A DNA stretch of 64,000 nucleotides from an uncultured Pelagibacteraceae bacterium (GCA_902569735.1 CACFVE010000005.1:1-64000); one strand, 5' to 3'; counted from the stretch's first letter, positions 1-11,413 are shown. The notes: generated by a model not told the origin, from the sequence alone. Made by a program: numbers and translations.

Positions 1-711
1 GGAAAGTATAAAAATTTTAAACAAACTGCACAGGCAGTTAAAGAATCAGGAGCAGATATGGTAACTGTAGCTGTAAGAAGAGTAAATATTCTTGATAAAA
101 AAAAACCAATTTTAACTGACTACCTTAATCCGAAAAAAATTATCTATTTACCGAACACTGCAGGGTGTTTCACCTCAGAAGATGCTTTGAGAACTCTAAG
201 GTTAGCGAGAGAAATGGGTGGATGGAAATTAGTTAAACTAGAAGTTTTGGGAGATAAAAAAACTCTTTACCCAAATATGATTGAAACACTTAAATCGACA
301 AAAATTCTTGTTAAAGAAGGCTTCAAAGTAATGGTTTATTGCACTGATGATCCTTTATTAGCAAAAAAATTGGAAGATAGTGGTGCTTCTGCAATTATGC
401 CTTTAGCATCTCCTATAGGTTCTGGTTTAGGCTTACAAAATAAAGTTAACATTTCTTTAATTATTAAACAGTCAAAAGTTCCAGTGATCGTAGATGCTGG
501 TATAGGAACTGCTTCAGACGCTACCATAGCGATGGAAATGGGTTGTGATGGTGTTTTAATTAACAGTGCAATTGCAAATTCAAAAAATCCCATAAAAATG
601 GCTAGAGCATTTAAGAATGCAGTAATTGCTGGAAGGGACTCTTATTTAGCGGGGAGGATGAAAAAAAACTATTTAGCATCACCAAGCTCACCAATCGATG
701 GTTTGATTTAG
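1..711 (+). CDS. thiG: Thiazole synthase ThiG, 5'-truncated by window edge
   Basis: Frame 1 is open from base 1 ([30 protein letters not shown]...), upstream of the listed ATG at 58; ThiG motifs [14 protein letters not shown] and the [11 protein letters not shown]...[10 protein letters not shown] phosphate-binding end. Confidence 0.95.
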   Translation, partial: GKYKNFKQTAQAVKESGADMVTVAVRRVNILDKKKPILTDYLNPKKIIYLPNTAGCFTSEDALRTLRLAREMGGWKLVKLEVLGDKKTLYPNMIETLKSTKILVKEGFKVMVYCTDDPLLAKKLEDSGASAIMPLASPIGSGLGLQNKVNISLIIKQSKVPVIVDAGIGTASDATIAMEMGCDGVLINSAIANSKNPIKMARAFKNAVIAGRDSYLAGRMKKNYLASPSSPIDGLI

Positions 712-2531
712 GCTATTTTTTTTCTTCTAAACCATAATGTTCGTGGTTTCTTAATTTTCTTTTTAATTGTCTTAATTTTTTTTGATTTTTTCAAATTTAT
801 TTTAGTTTCACTTTTAGTCCTAAATGGTTTTTTGCTCTCTATTAAATTTTCCTTAAATTCATTGAATTTATCAATATTTTCAATTGTATTAATTACTTTT
901 TTAGATTTGTTTAAAAGTTCAATTTTATATTCAGGAATTATAAGCTTAGGATCTGCTAAAAAATTAATTTTGAAACTATATTTTTTTTCAAAATATTCTA
1001 TTTCTTTGAAAAGTTTTCTTTCAATATATAATTTTACTTTTTCAGGAATGTAAGCTTTAATAATTTTTACTTTATTATTAAAAGAATAAAATTCAATTTT
1101 TTTGATAATTTTTTGAGCAAAAGACTCTAAAGATAATATAGTTTCCCAATTTATTGAGGCCTCTCGAAGTCGTTGTCTTGTCATTTCTAATAAACCAAAG
1201 TTACTAATTCTACCGACCTGAATTCGAGCTCTATCTTTTCTTATGCTTTCTCTCATCTTCTTTTCTACTGTTCTTCTATTATAGAAGTTCATCATGTCTA
1301 TAAAATCAATTACAATTAAACCTGATAAGTCCCTCAGTTTTATTTGGCGAGATATTTCTTCAGCAGCTTCAAGATTTGTATTTAATGCAGTTTTTTCAAT
1401 ATTGGTTTGTTTAGTAGACTGCCCAGAATTAATATCAATTGCGACAAGTGCTTCAGTTGGATTTATGACTAAATAACCACCAGATTTCAATTTTACAGTA
1501 GGCTCAAATATATTGTTTAATTCTTTTTCAATATTTGCGTCGTGAAAGAGAGGAATTTTTCCTCTATATTTTTTTATATTTTTTACATTTTTAGGCATTA
1601 ATTCTTTCATAAATTTCTTGGCCTTTTGATAAGCCTCATTCCCATCAATATAAACATTTTTTGTTTCATTATCGTAAGTGTCTCGTATAGTCCGTTTTAT
1701 AATATCTCCCTCCTCATATACCAAAGATGGTGCATTTGAATTTAAAGCTTTATCTCTTATTTCTTCCCAAGTTTTTAATGTATTTTGAAAATCTTTTTCT
1801 ATCTCATTTTTTGTTTTATTAGCACCAGCAGTTCTCACTATGATGCCCATGCTTTTTGGAATTTCAATTTGATTTAAAATACCTCTCATTTTCTGTCTAT
1901 CTGAAGAGTTAAAAATTTTTCTGGATATGCCTCCTCCTTTTGGAGTATTTGGCATTAAAACTATATATTTGCCAGCTAAAGATATAAATGTTGTAAGAGC
2001 AGCTCCTTTCTGACCTCTTTCTTCTTTAATGACTTGTATCAATATTACTTGGCCAGGTTTTATTACTTCTTGTATTCTATATCTCTTCAAACCATACGAA
2101 GTTTTTAATTCTTCTCTATATTCTTTTTTTACTTCTTCATCATTTTTAACTAAATTTTTATCTTCTTCATTTATTTCTGGTGATTTGATGTCATCTTTAT
2201 CTTTAGTGATCTCTTCTAAAGTTTTATTTTTAAGATTTTCTCTTATTTTTTCCTCTGCATCTCTAATTTTTTCTTTATCTTCAGAAGGTATTTGATAATA
2301 ATCGGACTGAATATCATTAAAGGCTAAAAAACCGTGTCTAATTCTTCCAAAATTGATAAATGCAGCCTGTAGAGAAGGTTCTATTCTGCTAACTGTTCCA
2401 AGATAAATATTGTTTTTAAAATTTAACTTGTTTTTATCTTCAAACTCATATTCTTCAATAGAGGAGTTAGATTTAAGAACGATACGAGTTTCATTTGGAT
2501 GCGAAGCATCGATGTATAAATTTTTTTCCAT
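708..2531 (-). CDS. rne: Ribonuclease E/G family endoribonuclease
   Basis: S1-like start ([27 protein letters not shown]), catalytic core VAIDINSGQ and LIVIDFIDM; alphaproteobacterial-type charged insertion in the S1 region; short basic C-terminus. Confidence 0.92.
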   Translation of the reverse strand: MEKNLYIDASHPNETRIVLKSNSSIEEYEFEDKNKLNFKNNIYLGTVSRIEPSLQAAFINFGRIRHGFLAFNDIQSDYYQIPSEDKEKIRDAEEKIRENLKNKTLEEITKDKDDIKSPEINEEDKNLVKNDEEVKKEYREELKTSYGLKRYRIQEVIKPGQVILIQVIKEERGQKGAALTTFISLAGKYIVLMPNTPKGGGISRKIFNSSDRQKMRGILNQIEIPKSMGIIVRTAGANKTKNEIEKDFQNTLKTWEEIRDKALNSNAPSLVYEEGDIIKRTIRDTYDNETKNVYIDGNEAYQKAKKFMKELMPKNVKNIKKYRGKIPLFHDANIEKELNNIFEPTVKLKSGGYLVINPTEALVAIDINSGQSTKQTNIEKTALNTNLEAAEEISRQIKLRDLSGLIVIDFIDMMNFYNRRTVEKKMRESIRKDRARIQVGRISNFGLLEMTRQRLREASINWETILSLESFAQKIIKKIEFYSFNNKVKIIKAYIPEKVKLYIERKLFKEIEYFEKKYSFKINFLADPKLIIPEYKIELLNKSKKVINTIENIDKFNEFKENLIESKKPFRTKSETKINLKKSKKIKTIKKKIKKPRTLWFRRKKIA

Positions 2532-2677
2532 TTTAAGTGAATTCTGTTGAAAGTATTTAATTTTATAAATTTAAATTTTAACATGAATAAATAGTATACA
2601 ATTTTATCGTTAATTGCACCTATAATAATTTTATCATGCCCTAAGATAGCCAGATTTTACGCATTACATTATTAAAG

Positions 2678-5026
2678 ATGTTAAAATTTATAAATTTTTC
2701 TATTAAATTTTTTATTATATTTGTCGCTATTTGTTTATTTTTTTCCCTTTCAACACTTTGGTATTTTTCTATAGGGCTTCCAGATTATAAAAAATTATCT
2801 ACTTATCAGCCTCCAATTTCAAGCAGGGTGTATTCTAATGATGGAAGGTTGATTGCTGAGTATGCTTTAGAAAAAAGACTATTTATACCTTTCGAGTCAG
2901 TCCCAAAAAAAGTTATAAATTCTTTTCTATCTGCGGAAGATAAAAATTTTTTTAATCATCCTGGTATTGATGCTAAGGGAATACTTAGAGCAGTATTTAA
3001 AAATTTAAAAAATATAAGTGAAAACAAAAGATTAGAAGGAGCCTCTACAATCACACAACAAGTCGCTAAAAATTTTTTATTAACAAATGAGGTTTCATTA
3101 AATAGAAAAATTAAAGAGGCTATATTAGCTTTTAGAATTGAACGTGCTTATTCTAAGGAAAGGATTTTAGAATTATATTTAAATCAGATCTATCTTGGCC
3201 AAGGAGCTTATGGGATAGCTGCTGCGAGCTTAGAATACTTTGACAAGTCAGTAAAAGATTTAAATTATACCGAAGCCGCTTTGTTAGCAGCTTTACCAAA
3301 AGCTCCAAGCAAATATGATCCTTTTAAACATTATGATGTTGCTAAATTTAGAAGAAATTTAGTAATTCAAAATCTCGAAGATAATAATTATATCACTAAA
3401 GAACAATTAGAAAATTTTAAAAATTCTCCAATCAAATTGAAAAAAAGAAAAATAGAAATTATCAATGAAGCAAACTCATATACAGAGGAAGTAAGAAGAT
3501 CTATAAAAGATAAGTACGGATTTAAAACTCTTTATTCTGAAGGATTATCTATAAGAACACCTTTGGATGTGGAATATCAAATTCAAGCAATTAATTCTCT
3601 AAGAAGAGGAATAGAATCTTACGATAGAAGACATGGTTGGAGAGGATCAATAACAAATAAACTTAAAGATTCAAGCTGGAAGAAAAAAGTTAATAATTTT
3701 AAAATAGATCCAACATTAAATTGGTATAATGCAGAGATAATAGAAGTAAATGAAACAGGCATAAATTTTAAAACTCTTAAAGGTTTAAAAGGAAAAATTT
3801 TTTTAAATAAATTAAAATGGGCTATTCCTAATTCAAAAACTATTTTTGACAGATTTAATGTAGGAGATATTATTTTTGTAAAAAAAGAAAATGATTTTTG
3901 GAACTTAAAACAGTATCCTAAAGTAAACGGAGGAATTGTAGCAATAGATCCTTTTACGGGAGATGTAAAAGCTTTAGTTGGTGGATTTAATTTTAAATCA
4001 AGTGAGTTTAATAGAGTTACTCAAGCTAAAAGACAACCTGGATCTGCTTTTAAACCAATTGTTTATGCCGCAGCTTTAGAAAATGGTTATTCTCCAAATT
4101 CAATAGTATTAGACGCTCCTTTTGTAGAGAGTCAAGGAGTGGGTTTAAAAGATTGGAAACCAGAGAATTATGGAAAAAAATTTTATGGACCCTCTACATT
4201 AAGAAAGGGAATTGAATATTCTAGAAATTTAATGACTGTGAGGATAGCCAAGGCTTTAGGTTTAAATAAAATTTTAAATTTATCAAATAAATTAGAAATT
4301 TATGATGATATACCTGAACTATTATCTGTTTCTCTAGGTTCAGCTGAAACATCTTTGATCAATCTTACTTCAGCTTATGCTTCTTTTGTTAACGGAGGAA
4401 AAAAAGTAAATCCAAATTTGATTAGCAGAATTCAAGATAGAAGGGGGGAAACTATCTTTAAATTAACTAATAAAAATTGTTTAGGTTGTGATAAGTTTCT
4501 AAATAATTCTACAAGTTTTCCTACAATTGAATACAAAAATGAAATAATATTTAGTGAAGAAACTGCCTATCAAATGACTTCAATATTAGAGGGAACTGTT
4601 AAAAGAGGGACTGCTAAAAAATTAAGAGATTTAAAAGTACCCTTAGCCGGAAAAACTGGAACAACTAATAATAATTACGATGCTTGGTTTATAGGTTTTA
4701 CTTCAAATTTAGTCATAGGAGTGTACGTAGGATTTGATAGCCCAAAAACACTGGGTAAATATGAAACGGGTTCAAAAGCTGCTCTTCCTATTTTTAAAGA
4801 TTTTGTTAAAAGCGCCCTTTATAAAGAGGACTTTAAAGAATTTAAAATTCCAGAAGGTATTTTTTTAACATCTTTAAATTATGACACAGGGTTAAAACCC
4901 TCTTTAGGTGACAAGAATACAATTGTTGAAGCTTTGAAAGCCAAAGATATTAACAATATTGATAATAATCAATTAATCTCAATTAATAGTTATGATAAAT
5001 TAGTAAAGTATAGACAATTTTATTAA
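2678..5026 (+). CDS. mrcA: Penicillin-binding protein 1A (bifunctional glycosyltransferase/transpeptidase)
   Basis: N-terminal TM; GT51 motifs (EDKNFFNHPGID, GASTITQQVAKN, LNQIYLGQGAYGIAAAS), transpeptidase motifs (KRQPGSAFKP, KTGTTNN). Confidence 0.95.
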   Translation: MLKFINFSIKFFIIFVAICLFFSLSTLWYFSIGLPDYKKLSTYQPPISSRVYSNDGRLIAEYALEKRLFIPFESVPKKVINSFLSAEDKNFFNHPGIDAKGILRAVFKNLKNISENKRLEGASTITQQVAKNFLLTNEVSLNRKIKEAILAFRIERAYSKERILELYLNQIYLGQGAYGIAAASLEYFDKSVKDLNYTEAALLAALPKAPSKYDPFKHYDVAKFRRNLVIQNLEDNNYITKEQLENFKNSPIKLKKRKIEIINEANSYTEEVRRSIKDKYGFKTLYSEGLSIRTPLDVEYQIQAINSLRRGIESYDRRHGWRGSITNKLKDSSWKKKVNNFKIDPTLNWYNAEIIEVNETGINFKTLKGLKGKIFLNKLKWAIPNSKTIFDRFNVGDIIFVKKENDFWNLKQYPKVNGGIVAIDPFTGDVKALVGGFNFKSSEFNRVTQAKRQPGSAFKPIVYAAALENGYSPNSIVLDAPFVESQGVGLKDWKPENYGKKFYGPSTLRKGIEYSRNLMTVRIAKALGLNKILNLSNKLEIYDDIPELLSVSLGSAETSLINLTSAYASFVNGGKKVNPNLISRIQDRRGETIFKLTNKNCLGCDKFLNNSTSFPTIEYKNEIIFSEETAYQMTSILEGTVKRGTAKKLRDLKVPLAGKTGTTNNNYDAWFIGFTSNLVIGVYVGFDSPKTLGKYETGSKAALPIFKDFVKSALYKEDFKEFKIPEGIFLTSLNYDTGLKPSLGDKNTIVEALKAKDINNIDNNQLISINSYDKLVKYRQFY

Positions 5027-6115
5027 TGGAAAATTTTGAAAACAGATTAATTCAAGCAGAAAAAACTCTGAATAATATCAGGGGGTATCTTTGAAAAAAA
5101 TAATATCGCTTTAAAATTAAAAGAATTAGAAAAAACTCTTTTAAGTAAAAATTTTTGGAAAGACAAATCAAAAGTTAAAAAAACCGTTAAAGAAAAAAAA
5201 ATTTTTGAAGATATTCTAAATTCATTTAAAAACTCTAATATTGAGATTAAGAATTTAAGAGATTTATATAATTTAGCCCAAGATGAAAAAAACGATGAAA
5301 TAATAAAAGATTGTGATGATAAGATTGAAAAATTATTACAAGAAATCAAAAAAAATGAAATAAATTGTTTTCTTTCAGGAGAAAATGATGATTTTAATAT
5401 TTATCTTGAAATACATGCTGGTGCCGGAGGCACAGAAAGTCAAGACTGGGCCGATATGTTAAGAAGAATGTATTTAAAATGGTTTGATAAAAAAAAATTT
5501 AAATATGAAATTATAAGCGAGCACAAAGGAGAGGAAGCAGGAATAAAATCTTCAACTTTAAGAGTAGACGGTGATTATCTTTATGGTTTAATGAGAGGTG
5601 AGTCAGGAGTTCATAGATTAGTGAGAATATCGCCTTTTGATAGCGGTGCAAGAAGGCACACTAGTTTTGCAAGTGTTTGGGTCTACCCAGCTGTAGAAGA
5701 TAACATAAATATAAAAATAGACGAGAAAGATTTAAGGATTGACACTTATAGATCTAGCGGAGCAGGAGGTCAGCATGTTAATACAACTGATAGCGCTGTT
5801 AGAATAACACACATGCCAACAAAGGTTGTTGTTCAATGTCAAAATGAAAGATCTCAACATAAAAATAAAGAGACCTGTTATAAAATGCTCAAAGCGAGAC
5901 TTTATGAGCATGAAATTCAAAAAAGAGAAACTGAAAACCAAAAACAATTAATCTCTAAGACTGATATTGGATGGGGTCATCAGATAAGATCTTATATATT
6001 ACAACCCTATCAACTTGTTAAAGATTTAAGAAACAAAGTTGAAAATACTAACCCCTCAGATGTTTTAAATGGTGATATTGATGAATTTATTGAAGCAGGA
6101 ATAATAAATAAATAA
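5026..6115 (+). CDS. prfB: Peptide chain release factor 2, expressed through +1 programmed frameshift
   Basis: ATG at 5026 begins MENFENRLIQAEKTLNNIRGYL then TGA at 5092-5094; after skipping one T the +1 frame reads EKNNIALKLKELEKTLL...IYLEIHAGAGGTESQDWADMLRRM... into the listed ORF 5456-6115; GGQ motif (SSGAGGQHVN) present. Confidence 0.95.
5080..5094 (+). promoter_or_regulatory. RF2 programmed +1 ribosomal frameshift site AGGGGGTATCTTTGA
   Basis: Exact AGG GGG TAT CTT TGA arrangement: internal SD-like AGGGGG, slippery CTT, in-frame TGA. Confidence 0.95.
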
Positions 6116-8301
6116 TGAAAAAGTTATTTTTTACTACAATTATGTTTTTACTATTTGTTATGGTTATTACCATAATTACTTTGTCTACAATAGGATTTGA
6201 AACTGACAAATTTAATGAAAATATTTCCAACAAAGTCAAAGAAAGCAACAAAAATATTTCATTAAAATTAGAGAAAATCAAATTTAAGTTTGATGTTAAA
6301 GATTTTAATTTGTTTTTAAAAACAACAAATCCAGAGTTAATTTATAAAGATCTGTTGATTCCAATTCAAAATGTAAAAGTTTATTTAGATTTCTATTCAT
6401 TAATTAAATCAAACCCAAAAATTGAAAAAATAAACATATCATCTGAAGAAATTAATATTGATGAATTTAAAAAAATTATTCTTAAAACAAAACCTTCTAA
6501 TTTAAATAGTTTAATCACTAATAAAATAAAGAATGGAAAATTGGTTATTAATTTAGAGTTATATTTTAATGATAATTTCGACATAGATAATTTTATTGCT
6601 AGAGGAGAGGTCCAAGAGATGAGTGGTGTAATAAATAACGACCTAAGTTTAGTGAATACAAGCTTTAATTTTTTTGCCGATTCTTCAGATATTTTAATTA
6701 AAAATATAAAGGGCGATATGGATGGCTTATTAATAAGAAAAGGAAATTTACAAATTAAAAGAAATGAAGAAATAACTCTAAATTCAGATTTCGATACAGA
6801 AATTAAAATAAATAATGAAAATATTTATAATTACTTACCATATATAAAAAATATTGAATTTATAAATAAAGAAACAAATTTAAAAGCTAATTTGCAAAAT
6901 TTTTTAAACATTACTTTTGATAAGACATTTAAAGTTACTGATTATACCTATACAAATAAAGGTAAAATAGATAAATCTTTTTTAAAATTTGATAAACCTT
7001 TTAAAAATTCTTTATTAGAAAAAGATTTAAATCATTTATATTTTAAAGATACTAATTTTACCGCTCGGTTTGCTTCAGATAAAAAAAATTATATTCACAC
7101 TTCAGGATCTTACAGTTTTGATGATAGAAATTATCGTAATTACAATTTTAAAAATGATTTTTTCAAAGAAAACTCAAATATTAATTTAGATTTTGAGTTT
7201 GCCGAAAAGTTAAACTTCAATTTTATAAACTATATCAAGGAAAATGATAAAGTGGCTAAGATTTTTTTAAATATTCAAAAAAAACAAAATTTAATTAATT
7301 TAAAGGAGCTAAGTTATAATGAAAATAAAAATCAAATTTCAATAGAAAAATTAATAATAGATAAAAAAGATTTAATTTCTCTTAAAAAAATTAAAGTAAA
7401 AACTTTTGAAAAAAAATAAATTAATTTTATTTTAGATTTTGGAGAAAAAATAGAAATATCAGGCGATAAATATGATGCTAAGAATTTAAATAAATTTTTA
7501 AATCAAAAATCAAAAAATAATATTCTAAAAAAGATAAATAAAAATATCGAAATAGATATAAAAAATATTGACACTCCATTATCTAAAAAGTTAATGAATT
7601 TCAGATTGATAGGAGTTGTTGAAAAGGGAAAGTTTGTAAAAATTTCATCCAAAGGAGACTTCGGTAAAAATCGATTCTTAGATATTTCCATGAAAAATGA
7701 TAAAAAAAATAAAAAAAAATATTTAGAAGTTTATTCAGACTTGCCTCAGCCTCTACTCTCGGAATATAATTTTTTTAAAGGTTTATCTGGAGGTGTTTTA
7801 ACATTTTCATCAATAATTGAAGAAAACACAACTTCTTCAAAATTAATTATTGATAACTTTAAAGTAGTGAATGCCCCAGGTGTTGTTAAACTTTTATCTT
7901 TAGCTGACTTCGGAGGTCTTGCTGACTTAGCTGAAGGAGATGGTTTATCTTTTGAAAAAATGGAAATTAAAATGAATACTAATAAAGGTTTTTTGAAATT
8001 AGATGAACTATATGCAGTTGGGCCAAGTGTATCTGTTCTTATGGAAGGTTATAAAGAAGAAAAAGGTTTAACTAGTTTAAGAGGAACCTTGGTTCCTGCT
8101 AAAAATTTAAATAAATTTTTGTCAAAAATACCAGTCATCGGAAAAATTATAATCCCTAAAGATATAGGTGAAGGCTTGTTTGGAGTTAGCTTTAAGATGA
8201 AGGGCATGCCAGGTAAAATGAAAACTACAATTAATCCAATAAAAACCTTAACTCCTCGTTTTATTACTAAAGCTCTGGAAAAACAAAAGAAATCTAAATA
8301 A
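6115..8301 (+). pseudogene. AsmA-like/YhdP-type (DUF3971-like) large membrane-anchored protein, interrupted by in-frame TAA at 7417-7419
   Basis: ORFs 6115-7419 and 7594-8301 share a frame; the 58 codons between them are also open (INFILDFGEKIEISGDKYDAKNLNKFL...); N-terminal TM and AsmA-like C-terminal segment (VVNAPGVVKLLSLADFGGLADLAEGDGLSFEKMEIKM). Confidence 0.75.
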
Positions 8302-9529
8302 TTTTAAGAATATAATGTTTCTTTTTTCCAAAAGAAATTTTTAAAATTTTTTCATTATTAAAATCTTTTAGTTGAATCGCTTTGTTCTCATCAATTAGAA
8401 CTTGATTATTAATTTTTATTGCATTGCTTTTAATAGCTCTTCTAACTTCACTTTTTGAGGCCATAATTTTATTAGCAGACAATAGATCTAATATTTTTAT
8501 CCCTTGCTCTAATTCACTCTTCTTAATTTTGATTACTGGAAGATCTTTTCCTGAACCTCCTGACTCGAAAGTTTCTTGGGCTGTTTTTTCTGCTTTTATT
8601 GAAGCCGATCTACCGTGAAGCATTGAAGTAGCTTCATTAGCTAAGATAATTTTTAACTTATTAATATCTTCATTTTTTAATTGTTCAATTTTATTTAATG
8701 TCAAATCTGTAAACATCTTAAGAAATTTTATCACATCTCTATCGTCTGTATTTCTCCAGAACTGCCAGTAATCGTAAGGAGATAAAAGTTTATCATCTAG
8801 CCATACTGCACCTTTCTCAGTTTTTCCCATTTTTGCTCCTGAAGCTAAAGTTATTAAAGGAGTTGTTAATCCAAACACTTGTTTTGAAGAATGTCTTTTA
8901 ATCAATTCAACTCCATTAACTATATTACCCCATTGATCTGATCCACCAATTTGCATTAGACAATTTTTAGTTTTATTTAGTTCAAGGAAATCGTAAGCTT
9001 GTAAAATCATGTAATTAAATTCCATATAGCTTAGTGACTGCTCTCTATCTAATCTTAATTTAACACTATCAAAACTTAACATTTTATTAATTGTAAAATG
9101 TTTTCCGATTTCTCTTAAAAATTTTATATAGTTCAATTTTCCAAGCCATTTATAATTATTCACAAATATTGGTTTTAATTTTGGATTATTTGTTTTTAAG
9201 TAAATATTAAAAACTTTTTCAATATTTTTTATATTCTTTTCTATTTGTTTTTCTGAAAGAATTTTTCTAGTCTCTTCTTTCCCTGAAGGGTCTCCAATTC
9301 TTGTTGTTCCTCCACCTAGTAATACAATTGGTTGATGACCATGTTTTTGTAAAAGTCTTAAACACATTATTTGTAATAGACTTCCCACATGCAAACTTGA
9401 TGCTGTACAATCAAACCCAATATAAGCTTTAATTTTCCTCTTGCTCATTAACAGTTCTAATTCTTCAGAATTAGTACATTGATTAAAATATTCTCTATCC
9501 TTGAATTCTTTTAGAAATGAATTTTCCAT
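8294..9529 (-). CDS. tyrS: Tyrosyl-tRNA synthetase
   Basis: YIGFDCTASSLHVGSLLQI (HIGH-like), KMGKTEKGAVWLD (KMSKS-like), C-terminal S4-type domain. Confidence 0.95.
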   Translation of the reverse strand: MENSFLKEFKDREYFNQCTNSEELELLMSKRKIKAYIGFDCTASSLHVGSLLQIMCLRLLQKHGHQPIVLLGGGTTRIGDPSGKEETRKILSEKQIEKNIKNIEKVFNIYLKTNNPKLKPIFVNNYKWLGKLNYIKFLREIGKHFTINKMLSFDSVKLRLDREQSLSYMEFNYMILQAYDFLELNKTKNCLMQIGGSDQWGNIVNGVELIKRHSSKQVFGLTTPLITLASGAKMGKTEKGAVWLDDKLLSPYDYWQFWRNTDDRDVIKFLKMFTDLTLNKIEQLKNEDINKLKIILANEATSMLHGRSASIKAEKTAQETFESGGSGKDLPVIKIKKSELEQGIKILDLLSANKIMASKSEVRRAIKSNAIKINNQVLIDENKAIQLKDFNNEKILKISFGKKKHYILKII

Positions 9530-9587
9530 ATTTTTAAAAAACAGTGTAGAATCAATATACTAGATTTAAATTAATTAAAAAATACAT

Positions 9588-10736
9588 ATGAGTAAAAGCT
9601 ATTATAGCCTTGGTTTAATGAGTGGAACTTCTATGGATGGAGTAGACGCATCAGTTATACAATCAGATGGAAAGTCCAAATATAAGCCTATTTTAGACAA
9701 ATATTTTGAATATCCAAAAGATATTTATAAGCATTTAACAAAACTAAGGGATAGAATTAAAGGTTCTAAAGATTTAAAAAAATGTTCTAAAGAAATCAAA
9801 AATGTTGAGAAAAAAGTTACTTTATTTCATGCAAAAGCAATTAGTCAAATATTAAAAAAAACTAAAGCAAATATCGATTTCATAGGCTTTCACGGACAGA
9901 CCATTTATCACAATGGAAAAGAAAAACTTTCTAAACAAATAGGAGATGGAAAACTTCTTTCGAAAATTACAAAAAAAACAGTCATATATGATTTTAGACA
10001 AAATGATTTAAAGAATGGAGGAGAGGGGGCTCCACTAGCTCCAATATTTCATAAATTGCTAGCAAAAAAATATAATCTAGCACAAAGAAATACTTCACCA
10101 TCTACCCAGGCGACATTTGTAAATATCGGAGGTATTTCTAATTTAACAAGAATTAATAGCAACTATGAAATTAACTCCTGGGACTGTGGCCCAGGAATGT
10201 GTTTGATTGATAAATGGATAAGAATGAACTCAAAGAAAAAAATAGACAGAGATGGCATAATAGCGAAGAAAGGAATTATCGATCATCAAATTTTAGAAAA
10301 ATATATTAATCAAATCGACTATTTTTGGAGAAATAAAATCATAAATTCATTTGATATTAATGATTTTAAAATAATAAAAACAAGCAAAATGTCTTTAGAG
10401 GATGGATCTGCGACTTTAGTCGAATTTTCTGCAAAGAATATTTTAATGCAAGTATGTGATTTAGCTACCGAAAAAACAAATTTAATTTTATGTGGAGGAG
10501 GTCGAAAAAATAAATTTTTAGTTTTAAGAATGAAAAAATTAATTAAAGATTTTTTTAACGCTGAGGGGCACATTAATTTAACAATGATAGATGATCTGGG
10601 TGTAGACGGAGATTTTGTAGAGTCCCAAGCTTTTGCTTTTCTTGCTGTTAGATCTTATCTTAAATTACCAATTTCTTTTCCTGAGACAACGGGTTGCGGT
10701 AAGCCGATAACTGGTGGTGAAATTGTAAAATATTAA
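9588..10736 (+). CDS. anmK: Anhydro-N-acetylmuramic acid kinase
   Basis: GLMSGTSMDGVDAS, GFHGQTIYH, NIGGISNLT, DCGPGMCLID motifs. Confidence 0.95.
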   Translation: MSKSYYSLGLMSGTSMDGVDASVIQSDGKSKYKPILDKYFEYPKDIYKHLTKLRDRIKGSKDLKKCSKEIKNVEKKVTLFHAKAISQILKKTKANIDFIGFHGQTIYHNGKEKLSKQIGDGKLLSKITKKTVIYDFRQNDLKNGGEGAPLAPIFHKLLAKKYNLAQRNTSPSTQATFVNIGGISNLTRINSNYEINSWDCGPGMCLIDKWIRMNSKKKIDRDGIIAKKGIIDHQILEKYINQIDYFWRNKIINSFDINDFKIIKTSKMSLEDGSATLVEFSAKNILMQVCDLATEKTNLILCGGGRKNKFLVLRMKKLIKDFFNAEGHINLTMIDDLGVDGDFVESQAFAFLAVRSYLKLPISFPETTGCGKPITGGEIVKY

Positions 10737-11389
10737 ATAAGAGCAGTTTTTTCTTTAATATATTTTTCAATTTCTGAAGTTAATTCTTTTTCTTTGTTTT
10801 TAAAAAAATGATTAGAATTTTTTATTTTAGAAAATGGTACCTCTACTCCTTTTTGACTTTTAATTCTATTATCCAAATCAACAATACTTTCTCTAGTTAC
10901 TAGCTCATCATTTTCACTATATATAACCTGACCCGAAGTTGGACATGGAGCTAGAAAAGAAAAGTCATAAACATTTGGTTGAGGAGACACAGATATAAAA
11001 TGATTAACTTCTGGTCTTCTCATAATAAGCTGCATACATATTAAAGATCCAAATGAAAATCCAGAAACCCAACATTGACTGTAATCTAAATTCTGTCTTT
11101 CAATCCAATCTAAAGCCGCAGCTGCATCTGATAGTTCTCCTTGACCATTATCAAAAACACCATCACTTTTTCCAACACCTCTAAAATTTACTTTAATTAC
11201 AGAAAAACCATTTCTTTGAAAAATATTATACATTAGTTGAACTATCTTGTTGTTCATTGTCCCTCCATATTGTGGATGAGGGTGTAAAACTATTGCAACT
11301 GGAGAACCGAATTTTGGATTCTTATAATATTTTGCTTCCAATCTTCCAGCGGGGCCCGGTATAAAAATTTCCAAACTTTTAGGTTTCAT
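10733..11389 (-). CDS. Alpha/beta hydrolase (COG2945-like)
   Basis: HPHPQYGGTMNNKIV, NFRGVGKSDG, nucleophile elbow GFSFGS. Confidence 0.85.
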   Translation of the reverse strand: MKPKSLEIFIPGPAGRLEAKYYKNPKFGSPVAIVLHPHPQYGGTMNNKIVQLMYNIFQRNGFSVIKVNFRGVGKSDGVFDNGQGELSDAAAALDWIERQNLDYSQCWVSGFSFGSLICMQLIMRRPEVNHFISVSPQPNVYDFSFLAPCPTSGQVIYSENDELVTRESIVDLDNRIKSQKGVEVPFSKIKNSNHFFKNKEKELTSEIEKYIKEKTALI

Positions 11390-11394
11390 TATTT

Positions 11395-11413
11395 AATAAT
11401 GATTATTATTTTC
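11395..11413. promoter_or_regulatory. Fur-box-like sequence AATAATGATTATTATTTTC
   Basis: 15/19 by eye to the classical Fur box GATAATGATAATCATTATC; lies in the divergent hydrolase/iscR intergenic region. Confidence 0.4.

Noticed and set aside
832-2295. Three plus-strand ORFs (60-88 aa) within rne
   Set aside because: Antisense to rne; Ser/Phe/Leu-rich low-complexity translations.
2532-2677. 146-bp divergent rne/mrcA intergenic region as a possible riboswitch or ncRNA
   Set aside because: Only short AT palindromes and a weak TATAAT were seen; no stable GC-containing stem could be drawn.
5026-5094. prfB as a frameshifted pseudogene
   Set aside because: The discontinuity coincides exactly with the canonical RF2 frameshift signal, so it is regulatory rather than decay.
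5047-5349. 100-aa minus-strand ORF
   Set aside because: Antisense to the 5' part of prfB, which the frameshift shows to be coding on the plus strand.
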